A DNA stretch of 64,000 nt from Saccharothrix sp. ST-888 (GTDB lineage: Bacteria; Actinomycetota; Actinomycetes; Streptomycetales; Streptomycetaceae): contig NZ_JYJF01000027.1 in NCBI RefSeq assembly GCF_000955975.1, positions 1 to 64,000 of the forward strand. Reading direction: 5' to 3'. Each line of letters begins with the position of its first letter. Position 1 is the first letter of the stretch. A program made the translations under genes and the position numbers. The notes below the pieces were generated by a model. That model saw only the letters and a list, made by a program, of their open reading frames with translations. It searched no databases and had not been told where the DNA came from. Below are positions 42,928 to 50,981 of the stretch, one piece after another.

Positions 42928-44298
42928 ATGAGTGACGCGAACACGAATTTCAGTGGATACAGTCACGGCGACCTGCGGCGCATGGTCCAGTCCATGGACT
43001 CCGGTGGGGTCATGGCCGCCAGTGATCCCTGGCGCAAGGCTGCCACCACGCTCAAGCAGATCCGGGCAGCCCTCAATACCGCTGCGGGTGATGCCACCGG
43101 CTCCTGGGAGGGCGCCACCAGCAACGCCTTCTACAGCAAGATGACCACGCTGGCCAACAGCGTCAACAACGTTGCCGCCTACGCCAACGACGCCGCGATC
43201 ACGCTTCAGGGGATCTCCGAGGCCATCGACCAGGCCAAGCGCGATATGCCTGAGGAGCCCGATCTCCTGGACAAGGTCGGCGATTCCATCGGCGATGCTG
43301 CCAAGTCAATGGTGGGTGAGAAGACTACGCCCATCGCCGATGAGCGGAAGGCGCAGGCTGTTGCGGTCATGGACATGCTGGCGCTCAAGTATCGTGCAAG
43401 CACTGCTGGCCTGCAGGTACCGAAAGCTTCCTCAATTGAAGAGGTGGAAAAGCTTCCTCCGCCCGGGGATTCGAGTGGTGCTGAGGCGATCAGCGGCCTG
43501 ATTGTCGGCGCCGGTCTGGGTCTTGCAAGTGCGGGTGGCGACACCGAGACTTCGCACGCGAGTAGCCGACCGTCGGCCTCCTGGTCCGGTCAAACCGCAC
43601 AGCCTCCAAAGCCGGTTGTCGTTGCACCCACCGATCCTGGGGTCTGGGGAGGTACGGCCACTCCGGCTCCCCGCCCGCAACATCCTGGAAGCGTCGGACC
43701 TGGTACCGGGATTGACGGCGGTGTGACTGTCCCCAAAACGGGAGGTGTCGGGAGGGGGCCGATCACTGCCGGAGGCGGTACCGGAGGCACTGCTACCGGA
43801 GCTCTCCCGGGTACCGGAGGCTGCTCGGGTGTGGTTGGTGGCGGCGGCCTTGCCGGCGGCGCCAAGGGCGGCTCGGCCAGCGGCGGACTTGCATCGGGCC
43901 GAGGTGGCCTCGGTTCCGATGGTAGTCGAGGTGCAGTCCGTGGAGGCGGTGCGTTCGGCGCCGGCGGCATGGGCGGTGTCGAAGGCGAAGCGGGCGGTGT
44001 CGGGGGCGGAAGCCGTTCGGGCCGGGGGCTGGGGCAGCGTCCTGGTGGTGTAGTGGGTGAGGCCGGATCCGGTGGGGCTGGGCGTCGCTCGTTCACCGAG
44101 GGCGGCTCGGGCATCGGTCGGAGCCGTGCGCAGGCTGGGCAGTCCGGCACCGGGGGCGGTGCGCATGGGGGAATGCCCGGTGCCGCCGGGAAGGGCAGCA
44201 AGAAGGAGAAGAAGGGCAAGGAGCGTCCCGACTACCTGGTGGAGGACGAGGAAACCTGGATGTCGGGGGAGAAGGCCAACCCGAACGTGGTGGAATGA
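42928..44298 (+). CDS. PPE/WXG-like type VII substrate with Gly-rich domain, copy 2
   Basis: A 456-residue protein with a W-E-G turn (GSWEGATSNAF) near residue 57, a helical N-terminal 180 residues, and a Gly-rich middle part. The tail RSFTEGGSG, then RPDYLVEDEETW, repeats the tail of copy 1: 17 of the last 24 residues are identical, and Y-L-V-E-D fits the type VII YxxxD/E motif. From about 43200 onward many codons end in A or T, unlike its neighbours. A terminator hairpin follows. Confidence 0.82.
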   Translation: MSDANTNFSGYSHGDLRRMVQSMDSGGVMAASDPWRKAATTLKQIRAALNTAAGDATGSWEGATSNAFYSKMTTLANSVNNVAAYANDAAITLQGISEAIDQAKRDMPEEPDLLDKVGDSIGDAAKSMVGEKTTPIADERKAQAVAVMDMLALKYRASTAGLQVPKASSIEEVEKLPPPGDSSGAEAISGLIVGAGLGLASAGGDTETSHASSRPSASWSGQTAQPPKPVVVAPTDPGVWGGTATPAPRPQHPGSVGPGTGIDGGVTVPKTGGVGRGPITAGGGTGGTATGALPGTGGCSGVVGGGGLAGGAKGGSASGGLASGRGGLGSDGSRGAVRGGGAFGAGGMGGVEGEAGGVGGGSRSGRGLGQRPGGVVGEAGSGGAGRRSFTEGGSGIGRSRAQAGQSGTGGGAHGGMPGAAGKGSKKEKKGKERPDYLVEDEETWMSGEKANPNVVE

Positions 44299-44328
44299 GT
44301 CCCTGCCAGCAGGGCAGTCGGACCTGAC

Positions 44329-44363
44329 CGGCCGTCCCGCAGATCGGTTCTGCGGGACGGCCG
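44329..44363 (+). terminator. Hairpin between PPE-like gene 2 and mycosin 2
   Basis: CGGCCGTCCCGCAGA (44329-44343) pairs perfectly with TCTGCGGGACGGCCG (44349-44363) around loop TCGGT. It sits 30 bp after the PPE stop and 24 bp before the mycosin start. It probably terminates or attenuates read-through between the two genes. Confidence 0.75.
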
Positions 44364-44387
44364 CTTCGATGAGTGGGGTGAAGTGGC

Positions 44388-45788
44388 TTGACGACCAGCC
44401 GACCGATGCGCGGTGTGGCCGCGCTTGCAGCAGGAACCCTTCTCTGGGGTCTGAGCGCTGCGCCTGCCAGTGCAGACACAGTTCGGGATGGCCAGTGGGC
44501 CCTCGTCAACTACGACGCACAACGGGCAGTCTGGCCAATCAGTCAAGGCGACGGGGTAACGGTCGCGGTGATCGACAGCGGTGTGTTTCCTGACCATCAG
44601 GATCTGACTGGACAGGTTCTCCCTGGCGCTGACTTCTCAGGGGAACAAACAGATGGCCGCAAGGATACGCTGGGTCACGGAACTGAGATTGCCAGCTTGA
44701 TCGCGGGTCACGGGCATGGAGACCAGGCTGGTGTTATCGGCTTGGCGCCTAAGGCCAAAATCCTGCCGATCCGAGTCGCTCTGGATGGGTCAGGATCAGT
44801 CGGCACAGGTGGTGAGACCAAGGTGGCAGAGGCGATTAGGTACGCGCTAAGCCGCGGTGCTGGCGTTATCAACATGTCAATTTCATCGGCGGCGCTGATG
44901 AATAGCGCTGAAACTCGCGCCGCGATCAATGAGGCGATCAATAAGGATGTAGTTCTTGTTGGCGGGACCGGGAATCAGGGGAATCACGATGCGCCTGTAA
45001 CCTATCCTGCTGCATTTCCGGGTGTAGTGGCGGTCGGGGCTATCGATCAACGAGGCATGCTCTGGGATAAGTCCAATCGTGGTCCTGAGTTGACGCTTGC
45101 TGCTCCTGGAGTGGGTATTTATGGAGCGAGCAACGAGTCAGTTACGAGCTATGGGAACGGAACCGGGACATCCGCGTCCACTGCGTACGTCTCCGCCATC
45201 GCCGCGCTCATCCGCTCGAAGTACCCGAATCTGTCGGCCGGCCAGGTGATCAACCGGATGATCAAGTCTGCGGTGGCGCCGCCCGACGGCTCCAAGGTGC
45301 CCAACAACAGCTACGGGTACGGGATCGCGTCGCCCTCGAAGGCATTGGCACCCAACCCGGCTGTGGACAATGGGCCGAAGGAGAACCCGCTGCTCGGGCG
45401 AGCCGAGTCGCAGGGCGGGGATGACGCGGCGTCGTCGTCCGCAGCTCCTTCTGCCGGGGCGAGCAAGGGTAGCGGGCAGGAGCAGGCCGCTCCCGAGAAG
45501 AAGGACAGCGGCAGTGGCTCGATGGCTGTCTACGCGGCCATCGGGGTCGTCGCGTTGCTGGTGATCGGCGGTGTGGTGCTGCTCGTGGTGCGCCGTGGGC
45601 GTGGGTCCGGCGGGTCCGGGGGCCCGGGGGGATCTGGCGGACCCGGGGGGTACGTGCCGCCGGGCGGGCAGCCGCCGTACGGGGCCGGTGGGCAGCAGTA
45701 TCAGCAGGGGCAGTCGCCTGCGGGTGGTGGTCAGCCGCCGCAGTACTACCAGCAGCAGCCGCCGGCCTCGGAGAATCCGTACCGCTGA
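44388..45788 (+). CDS. Mycosin-type S8 serine protease, copy 2
   Basis: A 466-residue membrane-anchored subtilisin, paralogous to copy 1. The signal peptide ends near ASA-DT (residue 29). The catalytic residues are Asp63 (VIDSGVF), His97 (LGHGTEIAS), Asn196 (GTGNQG) and Ser262 (GTSAST). One membrane helix (near residues 380-402) precedes a Gly/Pro/Gln-rich tail. The first 770 bp use many A/T-ending codons, then the composition switches near 45165 to the usual GC-rich pattern. TTG 44388 has GGGGTGA upstream; ATG 44406 is an alternative. Confidence 0.92.
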   Translation: MTTSRPMRGVAALAAGTLLWGLSAAPASADTVRDGQWALVNYDAQRAVWPISQGDGVTVAVIDSGVFPDHQDLTGQVLPGADFSGEQTDGRKDTLGHGTEIASLIAGHGHGDQAGVIGLAPKAKILPIRVALDGSGSVGTGGETKVAEAIRYALSRGAGVINMSISSAALMNSAETRAAINEAINKDVVLVGGTGNQGNHDAPVTYPAAFPGVVAVGAIDQRGMLWDKSNRGPELTLAAPGVGIYGASNESVTSYGNGTGTSASTAYVSAIAALIRSKYPNLSAGQVINRMIKSAVAPPDGSKVPNNSYGYGIASPSKALAPNPAVDNGPKENPLLGRAESQGGDDAASSSAAPSAGASKGSGQEQAAPEKKDSGSGSMAVYAAIGVVALLVIGGVVLLVVRRGRGSGGSGGPGGSGGPGGYVPPGGQPPYGAGGQQYQQGQSPAGGGQPPQYYQQQPPASENPYR

Positions 45789-45824
45789 CACGCTCACGGA
45801 TGGCGGAGCGTCCACGGATGTGAA

Positions 45825-45872
45825 CGGCCCTTCGGATAGGGATGGCTCGTCCATCGCCTATCCGAAGGGCCG
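45825..45872 (+). promoter_or_regulatory. Long hairpin ending 2 bp before the next start codon
   Basis: CGGCCCTTCGGATAGG (45825-45840) pairs exactly with CCTATCCGAAGGGCCG (45857-45872), and the loop can pair further (GATGG with CCATC). It may terminate the mycosin transcript. Its right arm also holds GAAGGG, the only ribosome site for ATG 45875, so it could instead hide that site from ribosomes. Confidence 0.7.
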
Positions 45873-45874
45873 AC

Positions 45875-46117
45875 ATGTTTTCCACGACGTCGAGATTGAA
45901 GAAGTTCGCCACCCGCGCGGTGTGCTCTGCGGTGCTGCTGGCGGCGCCGTTGGTGGCGGCGCAGCCGGCGGCTGCCGAGGGGCCCAAGACGCCGAAGGAG
46001 GCTGCGGTCTGCAAAAACCTGATGACCGACTTGTTCGGCGGGTCGCTGGGGTTGGGCCGGGAGAACATCGATGCGCTCTGCGCGGTTCAGGGGAGCGGCG
46101 GCGGCAGCGGCAGTTGA
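45875..46117 (+). CDS. Small secreted protein of 80 residues
   Basis: MFSTTSRLKKFATRAVC leads to a hydrophobic signal core cleaved near AAA-EG (residue 34). The mature part is about 46 residues with two Cys (AAVCKNLM and DALCAVQG) and a Gly/Ser end. It is the size of chaplin-like or other small secreted proteins, but it has no chaplin signature and I do not recognise it. It lies between mycosin 2 and a GNAT gene, and its start is tied to the hairpin just upstream. Confidence 0.65.
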   Translation: MFSTTSRLKKFATRAVCSAVLLAAPLVAAQPAAAEGPKTPKEAAVCKNLMTDLFGGSLGLGRENIDALCAVQGSGGGSGS

Positions 46118-46142
46118 CGGGAGGCCGGGTGGCGGGCCCCGC

Positions 46143-46616
46143 TCATTGGGCGGGTGTCCGCCATTCGCTGCGCAGGGCGGCCGTGCAGAGCACGTCGTAG
46201 CGGCGGCCCTCCCACATGTGGGCGTCGCGCAGGCGGCCTTCGAGGGTGAAGTCGGCCTTCTGGTAGGCCTTGACGGCGCGTGAGTTGAAGGAGCAGACCT
46301 CCAGCTGGACGCGGTCCAGCCGGATTTGCTCGAAGGCGTGGCCGAGGGCGAGCCGGAAGGCGACGGACTCGCTGCCGTGGTCGACGTCGATCAGGGCGAG
46401 TTCGCCGAGGTAGCCGCCGGTGGTGCGGTCCTCGATGGCGAGGTCGAGTCGGTGGGGCTGGGTGGCGCGGTCGGCGCACCAGGCGCGGATGGAGTCCAGG
46501 GTGAACTCCCGGCGGCTGCCGGCGAGGCGGCGGTTCTCCGGGGCCAGGGTGGCCTGCCAGAAGGGTTCCGCGTGCTGGGAGCCCAGGGGTACCAGGCGTA
46601 CTCGTTCGCCGATCAC
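46143..46616 (-). CDS. GNAT acetyltransferase, RimJ/RimL-like
   Basis: A 157-residue acetyltransferase. MIGERVRLVPL is the usual N-terminus. GYLGELALIDVDHGSESVAFRLA forms the central strands, and FNSRAVKAYQKADFTLEGRLRDAH near residue 110-133 is the acetyl-CoA motif region with the A-Y-x-K-A-x-F-x-x-E-G signature. It resembles ribosomal-protein-alanine acetyltransferases, but the substrate is unknown. Confidence 0.87.
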   Translation of the reverse strand: MIGERVRLVPLGSQHAEPFWQATLAPENRRLAGSRREFTLDSIRAWCADRATQPHRLDLAIEDRTTGGYLGELALIDVDHGSESVAFRLALGHAFEQIRLDRVQLEVCSFNSRAVKAYQKADFTLEGRLRDAHMWEGRRYDVLCTAALRSEWRTPAQ

Positions 46617-46652
46617 GGTGGTTTGTCGTTCAGGGCGTGGTCGTTGATCACT

Positions 46653-46704
46653 CGCCAGTTCTACTCGCCAGTTCTACTCGCCAGTTCTACTCGGCAGTTG
46701 TACT
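46653..46704. repeat. 13-bp tandem repeat, 4 copies
   Basis: CGCCAGTTCTACT is repeated three times exactly and once with two changes (CGGCAGTTGTACT), upstream of the DUF402 gene and just after the GNAT start. The spacing is constant. It may be a slippage product or a set of protein-binding sites. Confidence 0.85.
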
Positions 46705-46762
46705 CGGCGGGTCATCGGCGGGCCAACCAGTCTTCCGGCGGTTGTCGGTGGGCCATGGCACC

Positions 46763-47548
46763 ATGCCGGACATGTACTTCGACGCCGGTCGGATCGTGCG
46801 GTGGAACTTCTCCTTCGGCGGGCAGTTGCTCGCGGTGGTCCCGGTGCGGGTGGTGGCGCACGGGGCCGATGGTCTGTGGCTGTGGATGGCGGGCGGGTCC
46901 CCGGTGTGGGAGGCGCAGTTGCCCGAGGGTCGGCACATCCGGGACATCGATCCGGCGGAGTGGCCGGCCGGTGGCTATCGGCTGGTGCCGGGGCGGTGGT
47001 ACGAGGGCGGTTCGCTGATCTTCGAGCCGAGCGGGGCCGGGTACGCGGTGTGGTGGCACTTCGCTCCGGAGCCCGGGTCCGCCTTCAAGGGCTGGTACGT
47101 GAACCTGGAGCGCCGTACCCGCCGGGGCGACGACATCGACGTCGCCGACCTCGAGCTGGACCTCACCGTCGCGGCGGACGGCAGCTGGCAGTGGAAGGAC
47201 GAGGAGTCCTTCGCGGCGAAGACCGGCCACCCCGCGTACTGGACGGTGGAGCAGGCCGCCGAGGTGCGGGCGGAGGGGGAGAGGGTGGCACGGTTGGCCG
47301 AGGTACGCCGGTTCCCGTTCGACGGTAGCCGGTGCGGGTACCGGCCGCCGGCGGAGTGGGGCAGGCCGCCCCTGCCTCCCGCGCCGTCCGTGCTCGCTCG
47401 GCCCGCAGTTCGGCCCGCAGCCCGGTCCGGGGAGGTGCCCGCGCAGAGCGGTGGCCCGGAGCCGGCGACGGGTGGGGAGGGGCGCGGCGGATCGTACGGC
47501 GGAGAAGGCCCGGCGGGGGAAAAGGAGTTGTCGGCCTCCGGAGAATGA
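46763..47548 (+). CDS. DUF402 protein
   Basis: A 261-residue protein. Residues 1-175 form the DUF402 (FomD-like) domain: YEGGSLIFEPSG, then FKGWYVNLERRTRRGDDIDVADLELDL, which carries the acidic residues that bind metal in FomD and SA1684 nucleotide phosphohydrolases. Residues 195-261 are a Pro/Ala/Gly-rich tail. It may hydrolyse nucleoside diphosphates, a role known only for some relatives. ATG 46763 is the start. Confidence 0.85.
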   Translation: MPDMYFDAGRIVRWNFSFGGQLLAVVPVRVVAHGADGLWLWMAGGSPVWEAQLPEGRHIRDIDPAEWPAGGYRLVPGRWYEGGSLIFEPSGAGYAVWWHFAPEPGSAFKGWYVNLERRTRRGDDIDVADLELDLTVAADGSWQWKDEESFAAKTGHPAYWTVEQAAEVRAEGERVARLAEVRRFPFDGSRCGYRPPAEWGRPPLPPAPSVLARPAVRPAARSGEVPAQSGGPEPATGGEGRGGSYGGEGPAGEKELSASGE

Positions 47549-47552
47549 GGCC

Positions 47553-48092
47553 ATGGACATCTCTGCCCCGCTCAGCTGGACCGTTACCGCCACGGAGGTC
47601 GGCCACCCGGACGCCCTGCTGCTGCGGCGTGCGTACTCGGAGGAGTTGATCAGGCGCTACCACGACCGCCCGGCCACCGAGTCCGAGATCGTCGAGGTGA
47701 CGGGGGACGGCGTCGACGTCGTCGAGCCGAGCGGGGTGTTCCTGGTGGCGCGGGACGGCGCGATGCCGGTCGGCTGTGTGGGGGTGCGCTGGCTCGGCGA
47801 CGGGGTGGGGGAGTTGACCCGGGTGTTCGTCCGGGCGGAGGCCCGGCGCGGTGGTGCCGGGGCCCGGCTGGTCGGTGCGGCGGAGGAGGTGGCGCGGGCC
47901 AGGGGTGTCTCGCGGATGCTGCTCAACACCCGGAAGGACCTGGTCGAGGCGATCGCCCTGTACCGGCGGCTCGGGTATCGGCCGACCGAGCCGTACGGGG
48001 ACGATCCCTACGCGGAGGTGTGGATGACCAGGGTGCTGACAGGCGCCGGTCCGGCCGGGGCGACGGCGGTGCCCGACCGGACGGGTGGCTGA
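47553..48092 (+). CDS. GNAT acetyltransferase
   Basis: A 179-residue acetyltransferase. GELTRVFVRAEARRGGAGARLVGAAEE holds the R-x-x-G-x-G/A acetyl-CoA loop. MLLNTRKDLVEAIALYRRLGYRPTEPYG is the C-terminal A-L-Y-x-x-x-G-Y motif. It starts 4 bp after the DUF402 stop, so the two are probably one operon. GGAGAATGAGG lies just upstream. Substrate unknown. Confidence 0.88.
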   Translation: MDISAPLSWTVTATEVGHPDALLLRRAYSEELIRRYHDRPATESEIVEVTGDGVDVVEPSGVFLVARDGAMPVGCVGVRWLGDGVGELTRVFVRAEARRGGAGARLVGAAEEVARARGVSRMLLNTRKDLVEAIALYRRLGYRPTEPYGDDPYAEVWMTRVLTGAGPAGATAVPDRTGG

Positions 48093-48442
48093 TCGGCCTG
48101 ACGGCTGATCGGGCACCGCAGGCGGCGAGGCGGCGACGCGGCAGCCGGTGTCCAGGCGTGGACGCCGATCCGGGTCCGGTGGCCGGTGGGGCGCTCGATC
48201 TGGTCCAGGACCGCGATGGCGCAGTCGGCGTGCGAGATGTGTCCGCCGTTCCCCGGGAGGGCGCGGCCGCCTACCCGCTCCAGTCCGGTGAGCAGGGGCA
48301 CGGGCAGGCCGCGTGCGGCGGCTGCCCTGCCGCCGGCTGGCGGTGGCAGGATCTTGGCGCCGACTGGCGGTGGCAGGATCTTGGCGCCGACTGGCGGTCC
48401 GGCCGCTGGTGGGGCCGAGGGCGGCCGGGCCATCCTGGACGC
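48093..48442. other. Intergenic region with a tandem duplication
   Basis: About 350 bp without a supported gene. It contains the 27-bp duplication at 48342-48395 and a frame of Gly/Arg/Ala-rich translation that looks non-coding. Confidence 0.45.
48342..48395. repeat. 27-bp tandem duplication
   Basis: A 27-bp unit beginning GGTGGCAGGATCTTGGCGCC is present twice without change (48342-48368 and 48369-48395), about 48 bp before the DinB gene. It is probably a recent slippage event. Confidence 0.85.
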
Positions 48443-48976
48443 ATGATCACTCCTGATACCAAGGACTGGACCTGGGTCCTCCAACGCCCCTGCGCGGACT
48501 GCGGGCTGGACACGCCGTCGGTCGTCCGCGAGGACGTCGCCGCGATGGTGCGCGCCAACGCCGCCGCCTGGGTGGCCCGGCTCACCGAGCTCCCCGAGGA
48601 GCGGCTGCGCCGCCGTCCGCGACCGGAGATCTGGTCGGACCTGGAGTACGCCTGCCACGTCCGCGACGTCTTCCGGCTCTTCGACCTCCGGCTCAACCTG
48701 ATGCTCACCCAGGACGGCCCGCTCTTCGCCAACTGGGACCAGGACGAGACCGCCGTCGCCGAGCGGTACGACTCCCAGGATCCGGCGGTCGTCACGGTGG
48801 AGCTGGCGGAGGCGGCGGAGCGGCTGGCCGCGTCCTTCGAGGCGGTCTCCGGCGAGCAGTGGCAGCGCACCGGGGACCGCACCGACGGCGCGCGCTTCAC
48901 CGTGGAGTCCTTCGCGCGCTACCTGATCCACGACCCGGTGCACCACCTCTACGACGTCACCGGCGTCGCGATCTGA
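48443..48976 (+). CDS. DinB-family protein (mycothiol-transferase-like)
   Basis: A 177-residue four-helix protein of the DinB superfamily. The metal-binding His triad is probably in YACHVRDVF near residue 70-78 and LIHDPVHHLYD near residue 161-171. Relatives include mycothiol- and bacillithiol-dependent transferases and maleylpyruvate isomerase. The substrate is unknown. It is convergent with the DUF2332 gene, with stops 8 bp apart. Confidence 0.8.
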   Translation: MITPDTKDWTWVLQRPCADCGLDTPSVVREDVAAMVRANAAAWVARLTELPEERLRRRPRPEIWSDLEYACHVRDVFRLFDLRLNLMLTQDGPLFANWDQDETAVAERYDSQDPAVVTVELAEAAERLAASFEAVSGEQWQRTGDRTDGARFTVESFARYLIHDPVHHLYDVTGVAI

Positions 48977-48983
48977 CGCCGGA

Positions 48984-50057
48984 TCATGCGGTCGGCAGCC
49001 AGGCGGGGAGCCCGTGCGGCATGGCCTCGGCGAGCACCTGTTCCACCGTGAAGTCGGCGCCGGTCCGCACGGTGAGCTGGAACCGGTGCCGGTCGCCGAC
49101 CCGGCGCGGTTCGAACGCGATATGGGCGAACGGTGCGTCGGCCGTGCTCGCTGAGGCCAGCCGCTGCAACCCGGCCTCCACACCGGCCCATTCCCCGGCT
49201 GGGACGTACTGGCGCATGATGGAGTGCCAGACCACCGTCAGTGCGCCCGCAGCGGGTTCGACGCCTGCGAGGAACTCGGCAGCTCCGACCGGATCGACCG
49301 GTGCGGGAGTGCCGGTGGCGAGCCGGAGCGCCCCGTTGAGGCGGGCGGTGCGGGCAGGCTGGTCGGCCCAGAGATACGCGCGCAGGGCCAGCGAGCCTTC
49401 GGCGGAGACGGGGTCGATCGGGGTGAGGTCGCAGCCCCGCCGCTCGGTGAAGGCGACGGTGGGCTGCGGTCCGGTGAGCCAGGCCGGCGGGGTGTCGCGC
49501 CAGGCGTCCGGGAGCAGGACAGGCGAGTCCTCCGGGCCGTACGCGAAACCGGTGGACCGGTAGTGGAACCGGTCCGCCAGGAGGTTGAGGCCGGCGCTCG
49601 ACCCGAGCTCGAACAGCCTGACGGGGAGCGGGTGTCGGGCGAGGGTGTGGAGCAGGCCGGTGATCAGCAGGTTGGCGCGGCCGACCTCGTTGGTCTGCGG
49701 CGGACGAGTCATCCAGTCCCTGACCCGGGGGAGTTCGGCCGCCACAGTGGCGCGGAAGGCGGCCCAGGCCTTGTCGAGCGCTTCCGGGGCGAAGGAGCCG
49801 CCGACGCTCGGGTAGTGCACAGCGAGCTCCGGAGCCCGGCCGGTGAGCACGAGCGCGTGGATGCCGCCGAGCAGGCGCAGCGCGATCGCGTCGGGGCCGG
49901 GGGCGTCCTCGTACCCGGCGATGGCGTCGGCGCACGGGCCGCCGTCCCGGACGTCCTGGGCGACCCGTCGGAGCAGCGCGGCGTACAGCGGTGAACCCAG
50001 GTTCTCGCAGGCGTCGGCCTGTAGTCCGATCATCGCGACGGCGTGTTCGACGGGCAT
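48984..50057 (-). CDS. DUF2332 protein
   Basis: A 357-residue actinobacterial protein of unknown function. Family landmarks are FELGSSAGLNLLADRFHY near residue 148-165, GCDLTPIDP, and VVWHSIMRQYVP near residue 270. FELGSSAGLNL resembles the Gly-rich nucleotide loop of methyltransferases, so a Rossmann-like fold is possible. ATG 50057 starts MPVEHAVAMIGLQADAC. Confidence 0.85.
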   Translation of the reverse strand: MPVEHAVAMIGLQADACENLGSPLYAALLRRVAQDVRDGGPCADAIAGYEDAPGPDAIALRLLGGIHALVLTGRAPELAVHYPSVGGSFAPEALDKAWAAFRATVAAELPRVRDWMTRPPQTNEVGRANLLITGLLHTLARHPLPVRLFELGSSAGLNLLADRFHYRSTGFAYGPEDSPVLLPDAWRDTPPAWLTGPQPTVAFTERRGCDLTPIDPVSAEGSLALRAYLWADQPARTARLNGALRLATGTPAPVDPVGAAEFLAGVEPAAGALTVVWHSIMRQYVPAGEWAGVEAGLQRLASASTADAPFAHIAFEPRRVGDRHRFQLTVRTGADFTVEQVLAEAMPHGLPAWLPTA

Positions 50058-50229
50058 ACGAAGGACTCCTGTCTCGTCGTGCTGTGGACAGAGATCATCC
50101 TTCGCCCGACGGCCGCCCCTTAGTAGTGGCGGGGCGAGTGATTGCGATCACGGGAGCGGGACGCAGGAGTACGGGCGGACACGAGGGGTGCCGGGTGTCG
50201 CGCGGGGACAAGCGGGCGCGAGGGCGGGT

Positions 50230-50736
50230 TCACCACTCGGCCGGCTCGTGCCGGAGGGCGTGGCGCAGCTGGCTGGCGATGCTCGCGGTGTCGGCGCCCA
50301 CCACGTCGGCGATCTCGGGGGTGGCCAGGCCGACCACGTAGTGCAGGATGGCGAGGTCCTCGTCCATGGCCGCACTCCGCTGCTCGGGGAGGCGCTGCTG
50401 CCCGGGAAGGACGTGGTCGGCGGCGCCGCCCCGGTGGTCGATCTGCTCCGAGACGGTGGTGCGGAGGATCTGCCAGGCCGCAGCGGCCGGGTTGGGGCTG
50501 CCCAGGACTTCGGGCCAGACGCCGGCCAGGGCGCGGAAGGCGAGTTCGACGATCTCCGCCGACCGTACCGGTTCGTGGAACCAGACCCGGGCGTAGCTCA
50601 GGTAGCGTGGGTGGTGCAGTTCCCGGAATGCGGTGAACTCCAGTGGCATGGCGGAGAGTTCGAGGAAGTCGGCGCGGCCGGCCGGATTGCTGCCCGAACT
50701 GCCCAGGCCGGCGGACGGGACATGACGGTCGGTCAC
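50230..50736 (-). CDS. ECF-like sigma factor
   Basis: A 168-residue protein with the layout of a sigma-70 ECF factor. ELSAMPLEFTAFRELHHPRYLSYARVW to ILRTTVSEQ is a region-2-like helix block. AILHYVVGLATPEIADVVGADTASIASQLRHALR near residue 132-165 is a region-4 helix-turn-helix. Several canonical region-2 residues are not conserved, so it may be a divergent or atypical ECF. No anti-sigma gene is adjacent. GTG 50736. It is divergent from the metal-exporter gene. Confidence 0.7.
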   Translation of the reverse strand: MTDRHVPSAGLGSSGSNPAGRADFLELSAMPLEFTAFRELHHPRYLSYARVWFHEPVRSAEIVELAFRALAGVWPEVLGSPNPAAAAWQILRTTVSEQIDHRGGAADHVLPGQQRLPEQRSAAMDEDLAILHYVVGLATPEIADVVGADTASIASQLRHALRHEPAEW

Positions 50737-50798
50737 ATCGGCCTCTCGATCTGGTCGCGGCGGCAAGGGAGCACCCTATGCTCACTCTAGGCCCTTGA

Positions 50799-50981
50799 GT
50801 GGCTGCTTTGAGTGACAAGTCTCATCAGATTCTCGGAATGGACTTGATTGAGCCGCTATTTGACGATCTGTCAGTCGATCTGTCGGCCATAGTGCTCGAC
50901 CGGTGCAGCTGCGAGGGTGTCGCAGCTGGTCAGGGCAGGTACAACGGTAGTGGCTGCAAGGGAGTTGGTGTGCCACCGTAG
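50799..50981 (+). CDS. 60-codon ORF coupled to the CDF exporter
   Basis: The ORF begins MAALSDKSHQILGMDLIEPLF, is acidic in its first half, then ends RCSCEG ... GSGCKGVGVPP with four Cys or neighbours. GTG 50799, TTG 50808 and ATG 50838 are possible starts, none with a strong ribosome site. Its stop is 5 bp before the CDF start, and the CDF gene has no ribosome site of its own within 15 bp, which suggests coupling. Codons are AT-richer than in neighbours. It may be a leader or metal-binding peptide; it resembles a RiPP precursor only in composition. Confidence 0.4.
   Translation: MAALSDKSHQILGMDLIEPLFDDLSVDLSAIVLDRCSCEGVAAGQGRYNGSGCKGVGVPP

Noticed and set aside
50799..50981. RiPP precursor reading of the 60-codon ORF
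   Set aside because: No lanthipeptide, YcaO, radical SAM or lasso enzymes are nearby. A leader or metal-binding role with the coupled exporter fits better.
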